Positions 17,575 to 26,751 of a DNA stretch of 64,000 bases are shown in pieces. This DNA comes from Shimia_B sp038528385 (GTDB lineage Bacteria > Pseudomonadota > Alphaproteobacteria > Rhodobacterales > Rhodobacteraceae), in NCBI GenBank assembly GCA_038528385.1, contig JBCBET010000005.1:124001-188000 (forward strand). Reading direction: 5' to 3'. Within the stretch, counting starts at the first letter, position 1. Every line of letters starts with the position of its first letter. A program made the translations under genes and the position numbers. The notes under the pieces are model-generated. The model did not search any database. It saw nothing but the letters and a program-made list of their open reading frames with translations, and had not been told where the DNA came from.

Positions 17575-18018
17575 TCAGGTGTCGGGCTCCTGGTAGACGC
17601 CCTGTTCCTTGAGCGCGTCGATGACCTCCTTGGGCATGTAGGTCTCGTCGTGGCGCGCGAGGATCTCGGAGGCGCGGAAAGTGCCGTCGATGAAGGAGCC
17701 GGTGCCCACCATGCCCTCGCCCTCGCGGAAGAGGTCGGGCAGGATGCCCGTGTAGGTGACCGGGATCGAGGCGCCGCCATCGGTGACGCGGAAGGTGATC
17801 GCCTCTCCCTCGCCGCGGATGAGCGTGCCCTCCTCCACGAGGCCGCCGATGCGAAAGACCTCTGTGGGGGGCGGCGGGGTCTCGGCCACCTGAGAGGGCG
17901 AGCGGAAGAAGTTGATCCCGTCCTGGAACGCATAGCCCACGAGCGCGGTGGCGCCGATGAGCGAGACGAGCGCCAGGGCGATTACCTGCATCCGCCGTTT
18001 CTTCTTCAATCCGCGCAT
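17575..18018 (-). CDS. ccmE: cytochrome c maturation haem chaperone CcmE
   Basis: CcmE (147 residues) carries haem in the periplasm from CcmC to the CcmF lyase. An N-terminal signal anchor (about residues 9-31) is followed by an OB-fold beta barrel and the haem-binding motif LARHDETYMPKEV, in which His123 forms the covalent haem bond. This matches the E. coli AKHDENYTPPEV pattern. It follows argC by 16 bases on the same strand with a GGAGAGG ribosome site. It is separated from ccmF by the endolysin/holin pair. Confidence 0.95.
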   Translation of the reverse strand: MRGLKKKRRMQVIALALVSLIGATALVGYAFQDGINFFRSPSQVAETPPPPTEVFRIGGLVEEGTLIRGEGEAITFRVTDGGASIPVTYTGILPDLFREGEGMVGTGSFIDGTFRASEILARHDETYMPKEVIDALKEQGVYQEPDT

Positions 18019-18034
18019 GGCAGAGCCTCTCCGC

Positions 18035-19063
18035 TCAGGGGAAGACGGGCGCGAGCAGGAGCCCCGCCGTCTCCTCCTCGGCGAGCATGAGGTTGGCGTT
18101 CTGTAACGCCTGCCCGCTCGAGCCCTTGGTCAGGTTATCTAGCACGCTCACGACGATGGCCCGGCCCGGACGCCGGTCGGCCACCACGCCCAGATGGCAG
18201 AAATTCGAACCGCGCACGTCCTTCATCGCCGGGAGCGCGCCCATGGGCAGCACCTGGAGGAAGGTCTCGTCGGCGTAGGCTGCGTCGAGCGTGGCGTGGA
18301 TCTCGGCGGCGTCGCCCTTCAGGTACGTGGTGAGCAAGATGCCCCGGTTCGCCGGGATCAGATGAGGCGTGAACTGCACCTGCACGTCGCGCCCCGCGAT
18401 CTTGCTGAATTCCTGGTCGAACTCGCCCAGGTGCCGGTGGGTGCCGCCCGCGGCATAGGCGAAGCCGTTCTCGGAGAGCTCGGCATGGAGGAGATGCTCC
18501 TTGAGCGCGCGCCCCGCGCCGGAGACGGCGGCCTTCAGGTCCATGATGATCTCATCGAGGTCGATGACCCCGGCGGTGATGAGCGGGCGGAGCGCATACT
18601 GCCCTGTGGCCGCGTTGCAGCCCGTGCCCGCCACGAGGCGCGCGCTCTCGATCTCGTCCCGGTAGAACTCGGTGAGCCCGTATACCGCCTCATCCTGCAG
18701 GTCAGTGGCCGAATGCGGCTGCCCGTACCACTTCTCGTACTCCGCCGCGTCGCGCAGCCGGAAATCGGCTGAGAGGTCGACGATCTTGATATCGGCGGGC
18801 AACGCCCGGATCACCGCCTGGCTCGTGGCATGGGGCAGCGCGCAAAAGACGATGTTGGCGCGCGAGAAATCGATGTCGTCGATCTTTTGCAGGGTGGGCA
18901 GGCGCAGGTGGCGCAGATGCGGGAAGACCTCCGCCATCTCGCGCCCGGCCTTGCGGTCCGCGCTCAGCGCGATGATGTCGATGGAGGGATGGGTGGCGAT
19001 GAGGCGCACGAGCTCCGCGCCCGTATAGCCCGAGGCCCCAAGAATGATGGCTTTATGCGACAT
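18035..19063 (-). CDS. argC: N-acetyl-gamma-glutamyl-phosphate reductase
   Basis: ArgC (342 residues) reduces N-acetylglutamyl phosphate to the semialdehyde with NADPH in arginine synthesis. The Rossmann motif GASGYTGAEL lies at residues 9-18 and the general-base region is GTHRHLGEF. The nucleophile cysteine lies in AGTGCNAATGQYAL, where the common PGCYPT motif is replaced; the position and the rest of the fold are conserved, so I take this as a lineage variant and not a defect. It lies upstream of ccmE and downstream of murI on the same strand. Confidence 0.92.
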   Translation of the reverse strand: MSHKAIILGASGYTGAELVRLIATHPSIDIIALSADRKAGREMAEVFPHLRHLRLPTLQKIDDIDFSRANIVFCALPHATSQAVIRALPADIKIVDLSADFRLRDAAEYEKWYGQPHSATDLQDEAVYGLTEFYRDEIESARLVAGTGCNAATGQYALRPLITAGVIDLDEIIMDLKAAVSGAGRALKEHLLHAELSENGFAYAAGGTHRHLGEFDQEFSKIAGRDVQVQFTPHLIPANRGILLTTYLKGDAAEIHATLDAAYADETFLQVLPMGALPAMKDVRGSNFCHLGVVADRRPGRAIVVSVLDNLTKGSSGQALQNANLMLAEEETAGLLLAPVFP

Positions 19064-19112
19064 GGCACGGTCCCTTCGGCGCTCATGTAGGAAAAATCGG
19101 TTTGAGCCGCAA

Positions 19113-19925
19113 TCAGGCGGCGGCGAACTCGATCTTTCGTCGCAGGAACTGCGTGGCGCGGCTCGAGACGCGCGCCGCGTCGCCGGTGGTCAGGTAGCCC
19201 GTCGCCTGACCCTGCCCGTGCATTTCCGGGTGGCGGGTGAGGTAATCGGCGAGGCTTTCGGCCACGAGGTTGGCCTGGCTGAAGACCCGGACGCCGGGGC
19301 CGAGGGCTTCCGCGAATTCGGCCTCCATGATCGGGTAATGCGTGCAGCCGAGGATGGCCGCGTCGGGATTGGGCATCTTGCGCTTGAGAGCGTCGACATG
19401 GCTTTTCACGAGGGCCTCTGCGAGGATCATGTCGCCCTCCTCGATGGCGTCGACGACGCCGCCGCAGGCCTGCGCCTCCACGTCCACGCCGATGGCGCGA
19501 AAGGCGAGCTCGCGCTGGAAGGCGCGGCTGGCCACGGTGGCGGGCGTGGCAAAGAGCGCCACGTGCTTCACATCCACCTCCCGCGGGGGGGAATTGTCGC
19601 CCCAGCGGCGCTCCGTAAGCGCCTCGATCAGCGGCACGAAGACACCGAGCACGCGTTTTTCGCGCGGCACCCAGCCCTCCTGCATGCGCCTGAGGGCGGC
19701 GGCGGAGGCGGTGTTGCAGGCGAGGATCACGAGATCGCAGCCCTCCTCGAAGAGCCGGCCCACGGCGGCGGTGGTCAGCCCGTAGATGTCATCGGCGTCC
19801 CGCACGCCGTAGGGCGCATGGGCGCTGTCGGCGAAATACTTGAACGGCACATCCGGCAGCCGCGCCTGGCAGGCGGCCAGCACGGTGAGCCCGCCCAGCC
19901 CTGAATCGAAGATCCCGATCGCCAT
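19113..19925 (-). CDS. murI: glutamate racemase
   Basis: MurI (270 residues) makes D-glutamate for peptidoglycan. The signature GIFDSGLGGLTV is at the N-terminus. The two catalytic cysteines are Cys70 in LACNTAS and Cys194 in GCTHYP, and the substrate-binding APYG motif follows FADSAH. The length is normal. Its start codon shares one base with the stop of the upstream acyltransferase gene (TGATG), so translation is probably coupled. Confidence 0.95.
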   Translation of the reverse strand: MAIGIFDSGLGGLTVLAACQARLPDVPFKYFADSAHAPYGVRDADDIYGLTTAAVGRLFEEGCDLVILACNTASAAALRRMQEGWVPREKRVLGVFVPLIEALTERRWGDNSPPREVDVKHVALFATPATVASRAFQRELAFRAIGVDVEAQACGGVVDAIEEGDMILAEALVKSHVDALKRKMPNPDAAILGCTHYPIMEAEFAEALGPGVRVFSQANLVAESLADYLTRHPEMHGQGQATGYLTTGDAARVSSRATQFLRRKIEFAAA

Positions 19926-20824
19926 CAGCGGTGGCGCTCTTCGTATTCGAAGCCGCGGTCGGTTGCGTTGAAGGGGTTCGGGCTGAGCGCGTAGGTGGCG
20001 GCGCGCAGGTATTCCATCATGGCCTTGGGGTCTTTCGCCCGCGCCTCGAGCTCCGCCTGCGGGAGCGGCTCGCCCACGACCATGCGCACGGGCTCGTCCG
20101 TCCTGGATTTGAACTCCTTGATCAGGAGCGCCATGCGCAAGGTGTAATGGAGATGCGAGGCGATCTGGAAAAGGCGGCTGTTATGGCCGTCAAAGAAGAT
20201 CGGGACCACGGTCGCGCCGGATTTCGCCACCATCTTGGCCGTGAAGCTGCGCCAGCCGGGATCCATGGGACGCCCGAAGGGCTTCATGGCGGTGGAGACC
20301 GTGCCGCCGGGAAAGATGCCGATGGCCCCGCCCTGCCCCAGATAGTCGAGCGCAGCCTTGCGGGTCTCGAGATTGAGCCGCATGGCCTCCTTCGTCTCCT
20401 CGAAGGAGATGGGCAGGATCACGCGGTTGAGCTCCTCGGCCTTGCGAAAGACCTGGTGCGCCATGATCCGGAAATCGCCGCGCAAATTCGACAGGATGTG
20501 CCCCAGCACGAGCCCGTCGAGGATGCCATAGGGGTGATTGGCGATGAGGATGAGAGACCCGTCGCGGGGAATGCTCTCGAGCGAGCCCCCCACGATATCG
20601 AGCGAGAGGCCATAGCGGCTCAGCATGACGTCCCAGAAATCGCGCCCCTGGGCCACTTCCTCCTCGTAGCCGCGCGCGCGGCGAATGAGCCGGAGCCGAC
20701 CCGTGGCGTTTTCCATGGCGCGGATGAGCGCGCGACCGCCCTTCGTCTCCGCGGAATGCGAATAGGAAATGTCGCGCGCCACGTGGCGCGTCTTGCGATG
20801 TCCGTCAGTTCTCATGGAGCGCAT
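19925..20824 (-). CDS. PlsC-like lysophospholipid acyltransferase family protein
   Basis: A protein of 299 residues with the acyltransferase motifs in order: NHPYGILDG near residue 95-103, a downstream FRKAEELNRVILPI segment, and GIFPGGTVS near residue 170, which takes the place of the usual FPEGTRS. The catalytic pair is H-x5-D and not the canonical H-x4-D, and Glu of FPEG is replaced by Gly, so it belongs to a divergent branch (hemolysin/OlsA-like) rather than true PlsC. Acyl acceptor unknown. I chose ATG 20824 behind GGAGAGGGGG; ATG 20815 is an alternative. Coupled to murI. Confidence 0.8.
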   Translation of the reverse strand: MRSMRTDGHRKTRHVARDISYSHSAETKGGRALIRAMENATGRLRLIRRARGYEEEVAQGRDFWDVMLSRYGLSLDIVGGSLESIPRDGSLILIANHPYGILDGLVLGHILSNLRGDFRIMAHQVFRKAEELNRVILPISFEETKEAMRLNLETRKAALDYLGQGGAIGIFPGGTVSTAMKPFGRPMDPGWRSFTAKMVAKSGATVVPIFFDGHNSRLFQIASHLHYTLRMALLIKEFKSRTDEPVRMVVGEPLPQAELEARAKDPKAMMEYLRAATYALSPNPFNATDRGFEYEERHR

Positions 20825-21021
20825 GCCGCTCTGCCCCCTCTCCCGTTGGCTGCGTAGTATATAGGCGGCCCGAGCCAGCCAAGCACCCATCGCGCCGCAC
20901 AGAGCACAGCCCGCGAAATTCCGTTGCCTTCGCGGCAAGAGTGGCACACCCGCATCAAAAGTCTGTATACGCGGTCGGGAGGACGGCGCGCCGCCCTCGC
21001 CCTCCTGGAGAGCGGACCGCC

Positions 21022-21927
21022 ATGGACTGGGACAAGCTACGGATCTTTCATGCAGTGGCCGATGCGGGCTCGCTCACCCATGCCGGTGACACTCTGCACC
21101 TGTCGCAATCGGCGGTGTCGCGTCAGATCCGCGCCTTGGAGGAGGCGCTGGGCGCCACGCTCTTTCACCGCCATGCGCGCGGGCTCATCCTCACCGAACA
21201 GGGCGAGCTCCTCTTCGACGCCACCTCGTCGATGAACAAGCGCCTCGATGCCGCCGCCGCGCGCATCCGAGACAGCGAGGAAGGCGTCTTTGGCGAGCTG
21301 CGCGTGACGACGACCACGGGCTTCGGCACGCTCTGGCTCGCGCCGCGGCTTTCGAAGTTCTACGACAAATACCCGGAGATGAAGATCGACCTCATGCTCG
21401 AGGAGCGGGTGCTAGACCTGCCCATGCGCGAGGCCGACGTGGCGATCCGCATGAAGGAGCCGAGCCAGGCCGATCTCATCCGCAAGCGGCTCATGTCGAT
21501 CCGGATGCGCCTCTATGCGACGCCGTCATACCTCGCCGAGCACGGCACGCCCGCGGAACTCGCCGATATCGCCGGACACCGCCTCATCTGCCAGAGCACG
21601 AAGAGCCCGCAGGTGGCCGCGGGCGCGCGCCTCGTGCAGCACCTCCTGACCTTCGAGATCCCGTCGCTTTTGACGGTGAACAACTATTTCGGGGTGCTCC
21701 AGGGGGTGATCCACAATCTGGGCATCGGTGTTTTGCCCGACTACCTCGCGCTCGACACCGACAGCCTCGTGCCCGTGCTGCCGGAAGTGGACAGCGCAGA
21801 GGTGCCCGTGTTCCTCGCCTACCCGGAGGAGCTCAGGCAGTCGCGGCGCATCGCGGCCTTTCGCGACTTCGTGCAGGGCGAGATCATGGCCACCCGCAGA
21901 CAGCAACGCGACACCGCCCCCGTCTGA
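21022..21927 (+). CDS. LysR-family transcriptional regulator
   Basis: A regulator of 301 residues. The N-terminal winged helix-turn-helix is MDWDKLRIFHAVADAG followed by AGDTLHLSQSAVSRQIRALE (about 17-45), and the C-terminal periplasmic-binding-like effector domain spans about 85-290. The target is not evident, because the divergent neighbour (the acyltransferase) and the downstream region offer no metabolite clue. I chose ATG 21022, with GGAG 11 bases upstream and the family's typical DWDKLRIF start; an earlier in-frame ATG adds a proline- and arginine-rich stretch unlike LysR proteins. Confidence 0.9.
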   Translation: MDWDKLRIFHAVADAGSLTHAGDTLHLSQSAVSRQIRALEEALGATLFHRHARGLILTEQGELLFDATSSMNKRLDAAAARIRDSEEGVFGELRVTTTTGFGTLWLAPRLSKFYDKYPEMKIDLMLEERVLDLPMREADVAIRMKEPSQADLIRKRLMSIRMRLYATPSYLAEHGTPAELADIAGHRLICQSTKSPQVAAGARLVQHLLTFEIPSLLTVNNYFGVLQGVIHNLGIGVLPDYLALDTDSLVPVLPEVDSAEVPVFLAYPEELRQSRRIAAFRDFVQGEIMATRRQQRDTAPV

Positions 21928-22014
21928 AGCCATGCGCTGGGCGCATATCGGCTATGCCGCATTCGATGCATTGTCACGCTTGCCCGGCTGAACGGCCCGC
22001 CCCATATGCACGTT

Positions 22015-22099
22015 CGAAAGCAGCGCCTGGCGTTTGTTTTCAACCTCCCTGTTGGACTTGGCCGGGCCTGCTCTCCTGAGCGCGCCCGGCTCTTTTTTT
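22015..22099 (+). ncRNA. candidate small RNA with two CU-rich hairpin loops
   Basis: Downstream of a TTGCCC-N17-CATATG promoter-like pair, about 85 bases fold into two hairpins. Hairpin 1 has TTCAAC (22039-22044) pairing with GTTGGA (22051-22056) around the loop CTCCCT. Hairpin 2 is the terminator with GCTC/GAGC capping a TCCT loop, and the run TCTTTTTTT ends the RNA. Loops of the CUCC type complementary to ribosome sites are the hallmark of the alphaproteobacterial anti-Shine-Dalgarno (cuckoo/CcsR-like) small RNAs. The 5' end is inferred from the promoter. Alternatively the hairpins are only the LysR gene's 3' end. Confidence 0.5.
22061..22099 (+). terminator. strong intrinsic terminator with nested stem
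   Basis: GCCGGGC (22061-22067) pairs with GCCCGGC (22084-22090), and the inner GCTC (22070-22073) pairs with GAGC (22078-22081) around TCCT. A TC and seven T bases follow (22091-22099). It serves either the LysR gene 134 bases upstream or the proposed small RNA. Confidence 0.85.
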
Positions 22100-22210
22100 C
22101 GCCCTCCGGAAACGCTGCTTCCCGGCGGCTCGGACGACCGCGGGCTGGCCCGTCGCGCGCGTTTTTCAATGCACACGTTAACGCTTCTGAGCGATCTCAT
22201 GTGCGCCGAT

Positions 22211-22243
22211 CTTGTATGTACGCCTTGTGTACAGCTTGTGTAC
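22211..22243 (+). repeat. iterated CTTGTGTAC units upstream of purL
   Basis: CTTGTGTAC occurs at 22224-22232 and 22235-22243, an 11-base period close to one helical turn. A variant, CTTGTATGTAC, precedes them at 22211-22221. The spacing suggests a cooperative protein-binding array. It lies 150-180 bases before purL. No known operator comes to mind. Confidence 0.55.
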
Positions 22244-22392
22244 GGAATGTGACGCCGTCGTTTTGCGTCTTCGACCGCCGCAGAGGACCGGGTAACCGCA
22301 CCGCGCGGTCACGCTCTGCCGTGTTGGTTCCGCGCTCTCTTCCCCTCCCTTGCGCCATCGCCTAAACCGCTGCGCATCATCTGAGGGGCGCC

Positions 22393-24558
<2,166 letters not shown>

Positions 24559-24692
24559 GGCCGCGCAGCGGGGGGTGACGCCGCGGAAAACGCCCTGCGA
24601 GGACGGTCCGTCCGGCACGGTGTGCGCGCCCGGTCCCCTTGCAGTCACATTCGGCGCGTTCTACCTTTGAGACAAGCTACGCGGAGGCATGC

Positions 24693-24929
24693 ATGGCCAT
24701 TTCATCCCACGACATAGAGGTGCTGATCCGGGCGGACTTCCCCGAGGCGGAGATCACCGTCGAGGGGGATGACGGCGCGCATTTCGCGGCGGTGGTGGTG
24801 GATGAAAGCTTCCGCGGCAAGAACCGCGTGCAGCAGCAGCGGATGGTTTATGCCGCGCTCAAGGGCGCCATGGACGGCCCCAACGGCGTGCTCCACGCGC
24901 TGGCGCTGACGACCAAGGTGCCGGAGTAG
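24693..24929 (+). CDS. BolA/IbaG-family protein
   Basis: A 78-residue BolA-type protein with the class II KH-like fold. It includes the strand EITVEGDDGAHFAAVVVDESF, a conserved FRGKNRVQQQRMVY segment and the C-terminal HALALTTK. The histidine in DGAHF and the one in LHALAL are candidate iron-sulfur ligands. BolA proteins act with CGFS monothiol glutaredoxins in iron-sulfur cluster delivery or iron sensing, and such a glutaredoxin lies two genes downstream. GGAGG lies six bases before the start. Orthology to BolA2/IbaG is the most likely call. Confidence 0.9.
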   Translation: MAISSHDIEVLIRADFPEAEITVEGDDGAHFAAVVVDESFRGKNRVQQQRMVYAALKGAMDGPNGVLHALALTTKVPE

Positions 24930-24934
24930 GCCCG

Positions 24935-25177
24935 GTGGATGCGAGCCTCCTCATCGTCGGCGTGAGCATCGCTATCCTCGCCATCCTCGTGGCGCGCGCC
25001 ATCCATGTCGTGCGCAAGGAGAAGGGCTCCGACCCGCGCGGCTCTCTCCCCGGCGAGGGCGACCACACGATCCACGCCGAATACAGTTCCGGCCTTTCCG
25101 GCCATCATTCCAGCTACAAGGTGCCCCGCGACCCGCAGGCCTACGCGCGTCGCTTCGTGCCGAGACAGAAAGAGTGA
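24935..25177 (+). CDS. small single-pass membrane protein of unknown function
   Basis: An 80-residue protein read from GTG 24935, five bases after the BolA stop. One N-terminal hydrophobic helix (LLIVGVSIAILAILVARAI, about 5-23) is followed by a hydrophilic tail with EYSSGLSGHHSSYKVPRDPQAYARRFVP. I do not recognise the family. Its place between a BolA gene and grxD, with tight spacing on both sides (the next start is four bases after its stop), says it is co-transcribed with the iron-sulfur pair. An ATG at 24939 is out of frame, so GTG is the only good start. Confidence 0.7.
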   Translation: MDASLLIVGVSIAILAILVARAIHVVRKEKGSDPRGSLPGEGDHTIHAEYSSGLSGHHSSYKVPRDPQAYARRFVPRQKE

Positions 25178-25181
25178 CCCC

Positions 25182-25556
25182 ATGACCGATACGACCGCGA
25201 CCGCCGCAGAGGCCATCAAGTCCACGATCGAGGCCCATGACGTGGTGCTTTTCATGAAAGGCACCAAGGCGATGCCGCAATGCGGATTTTCAAGCAAGGT
25301 CGCCGGCGTGCTGAACTACATGGGCGTGGAGTATCAGGACGTGAACGTGCTCCTGGACGACAGCATCCGGCAGGGCGTGAAGGATTTCTCCGACTGGCCC
25401 ACGATCCCGCAGCTTTACGTGAAGGGGGAGTTCGTGGGCGGCTGCGATATCATCACGGACATGACGCTTTCGGGGGAGCTCGACACGCTCTTCGAGGACA
25501 GCGACGTGGCGTTCGACAAGATTGCCGCGGAAAAGATCCGTGAACACAATTCCTGA
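25182..25556 (+). CDS. grxD: monothiol glutaredoxin, CGFS type (Grx4/Grx5)
   Basis: A glutaredoxin of 124 residues with the CGFS active site (PQCGFSSK, Cys34) and the glutathione-binding segments FMKGTKAMP, SDWPTIPQLYVKGEFVGGCDI and the cis-proline. Monothiol CGFS glutaredoxins carry a [2Fe-2S] cluster with BolA partners and pass clusters to client proteins. The BolA-like gene upstream in the same operon supports this role. A C-terminal extension (EDSDVAFDKIAAEKIREHNS) ends the protein. The ATG at 25182 is taken because the family's AIKSTIEAHDVVLFMKG begins about ten residues later. Confidence 0.95.
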   Translation: MTDTTATAAEAIKSTIEAHDVVLFMKGTKAMPQCGFSSKVAGVLNYMGVEYQDVNVLLDDSIRQGVKDFSDWPTIPQLYVKGEFVGGCDIITDMTLSGELDTLFEDSDVAFDKIAAEKIREHNS

Positions 25557-25589
25557 ATTCCGTTCGCAAATCGGGTCTTAACCTGCACA

Positions 25590-25608
25590 GCTCATGCACT
25601 GCATGAGC
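25590..25608. terminator. perfect 8-base inverted repeat between convergent genes
   Basis: GCTCATGC (25590-25597) and GCATGAGC (25601-25608) are separated by ACT. It lies between the grxD stop (25556) and the zapA stop (25610) and could be a shared terminator, but no T-tract follows on either strand. A palindromic protein site is the alternative. Confidence 0.45.
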
Positions 25609-25609
25609 A

Positions 25610-26002
25610 TCAGGCGGAGCGCTTCTCCAGCTCCGCGGCGATGGCCTCGGCGCGGGCGGCGAGCTCTTCCATGGCGTCGGAGACCTGCGGAGGCATAACG
25701 GCCACCTCGACGCGGTTGGGCTCGGGCGTCGGGAGATCCTGCAATTCGGAGATGAGCGCGTCACGCCGCGAAAGCTTGTCCTCCGCCGCGCGGACGCGGT
25801 CCTCCGTCTCCGCGGTGCGGTCGGCGAGCATGAGACCCGCCATCAGGAGCATCTGAGCCTCCGGGATGCGACCGGTATGCTGGATGAGGGCCGAGGCCTC
25901 CTTGTCGAGCATCGCCGCGGCGGTCTGGAGGAAATGCTCCTGCCCCGGCTCGCAGGAAACCTCGAAGTCACGGCCACCGATCTTGATCTTCACTTCAGGC
26001 AT
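25610..26002 (-). CDS. zapA: cell division protein ZapA
   Basis: ZapA (130 residues) binds and bundles FtsZ filaments at midcell. The N-terminal globular domain (VKIKIGGRDFEVSCEPGQEHFLQTAAAML) is followed by the coiled-coil dimerisation helix (about 45-85, with MLLMAGLMLADRTAE) and a C-terminal tail. The length is at the long end for ZapA owing to the tail. Its start overlaps the upstream coiled-coil gene by eight bases, so both are made together. The 6S RNA gene found beside zapA in gammaproteobacteria is absent here. Confidence 0.93.
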   Translation of the reverse strand: MPEVKIKIGGRDFEVSCEPGQEHFLQTAAAMLDKEASALIQHTGRIPEAQMLLMAGLMLADRTAETEDRVRAAEDKLSRRDALISELQDLPTPEPNRVEVAVMPPQVSDAMEELAARAEAIAAELEKRSA

Positions 26003-26528
26003 TGCTCGCTCCCTTGGCCACGATCGGTTCGAGGACGGAGACCAGCTCCGAGATCTCGCGCGCTTCCGACGAGCGCTCCGCGCGGAGCGCTTCGAGTTCG
26101 GTCATCATCGCGCGGTTGATCAGATGCGCATCCGGTGCACCGTCGCGCGCGGTCTTCTGCAGCTCCTCGAGCGCCGCCCGCATCTCCTTGCCGCTGCGCT
26201 GGAGCTTCGCGTTCTGGGCCTCGGAGGCGTCGAGCTGGCTGTTCGCGGTGGCGAGAGAGGCCTCCAGTTCCTTGACCCGCTCATCGAGCTTGTGGCGGAC
26301 CTGATTGACGCGCTGTTGGAGTTGGGCGTTCGTGGCGCGCTCCTCCTCGAGCTGCGCTTCGAGCGCCGCCACCCGCATGGCGGCCTCCGCGATCTCGCCG
26401 GCCTTGTCATCGGACGCCGGACGGGGCTCGGCCGCCTGGGGCACCTGCTCCAACGCGGCTTGTATCCGCGTCAGCGCCGCCGCCAAGCGGCCTTCCATCG
26501 CGGCGAATTTCTCGGAAGTCTCCGACAT
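25995..26528 (-). CDS. coiled-coil protein upstream of zapA (ZauP-like)
   Basis: A 177-residue, almost wholly helical, acidic coiled-coil protein (heptad-like helix from about 5 to 165) rich in Ala, Glu, Gln and Arg, with no membrane segment. Position and shape match ZauP of Caulobacter, the coiled-coil partner that is co-expressed with ZapA and forms higher-order assemblies with it at the division ring. The eight-base overlap with zapA supports a stoichiometric partner. Primary sequence cannot prove orthology because coiled coils diverge fast. Confidence 0.7.
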   Translation of the reverse strand: MSETSEKFAAMEGRLAAALTRIQAALEQVPQAAEPRPASDDKAGEIAEAAMRVAALEAQLEEERATNAQLQQRVNQVRHKLDERVKELEASLATANSQLDASEAQNAKLQRSGKEMRAALEELQKTARDGAPDAHLINRAMMTELEALRAERSSEAREISELVSVLEPIVAKGASNA

Positions 26529-26751
26529 GTCTGCCTCCTCATCGATCCGCGGCGCGATTGGTCGCTGTCGTACGAATCAAGCTGCTCTCGAGTTAACTAT
26601 GGTGAAAGTCCCATGTCCGCGCAAATCCGCTTCGCCCCCGTGATCGTCCGGTGATCGCTCCTGCCATCGGCGCCGGGCGGGCCGTGCTTGATCTTCCGTT
26701 GCACGTTGTTAGACCAGCTAGCACGCCCGCAGATCACAACCGGAGATCGAC

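Larger units (their letters stand above)
21928..22392. other. 465-base gene-free stretch between the LysR gene and purL
   Basis: No convincing protein-coding frame is seen here. The left part holds a promoter-like pair, TTGCCC (21980-21985) and CATATG (22003-22008), followed by a two-hairpin transcript candidate ending in a strong terminator. The right part holds iterated CTTGTGTAC units (22211-22243), a GTTAAC half-site (22177-22182) and the leader of purL with the ribosome site GAGGGGCGCC just before 22393. Confidence 0.7.

Noticed and set aside
25557..25610. 6S RNA gene next to zapA
   Set aside because: The downstream gap is only 53 bases and holds just an 8-base inverted repeat. The other flank (26529-26751) shows no long imperfect hairpin with a central bubble.
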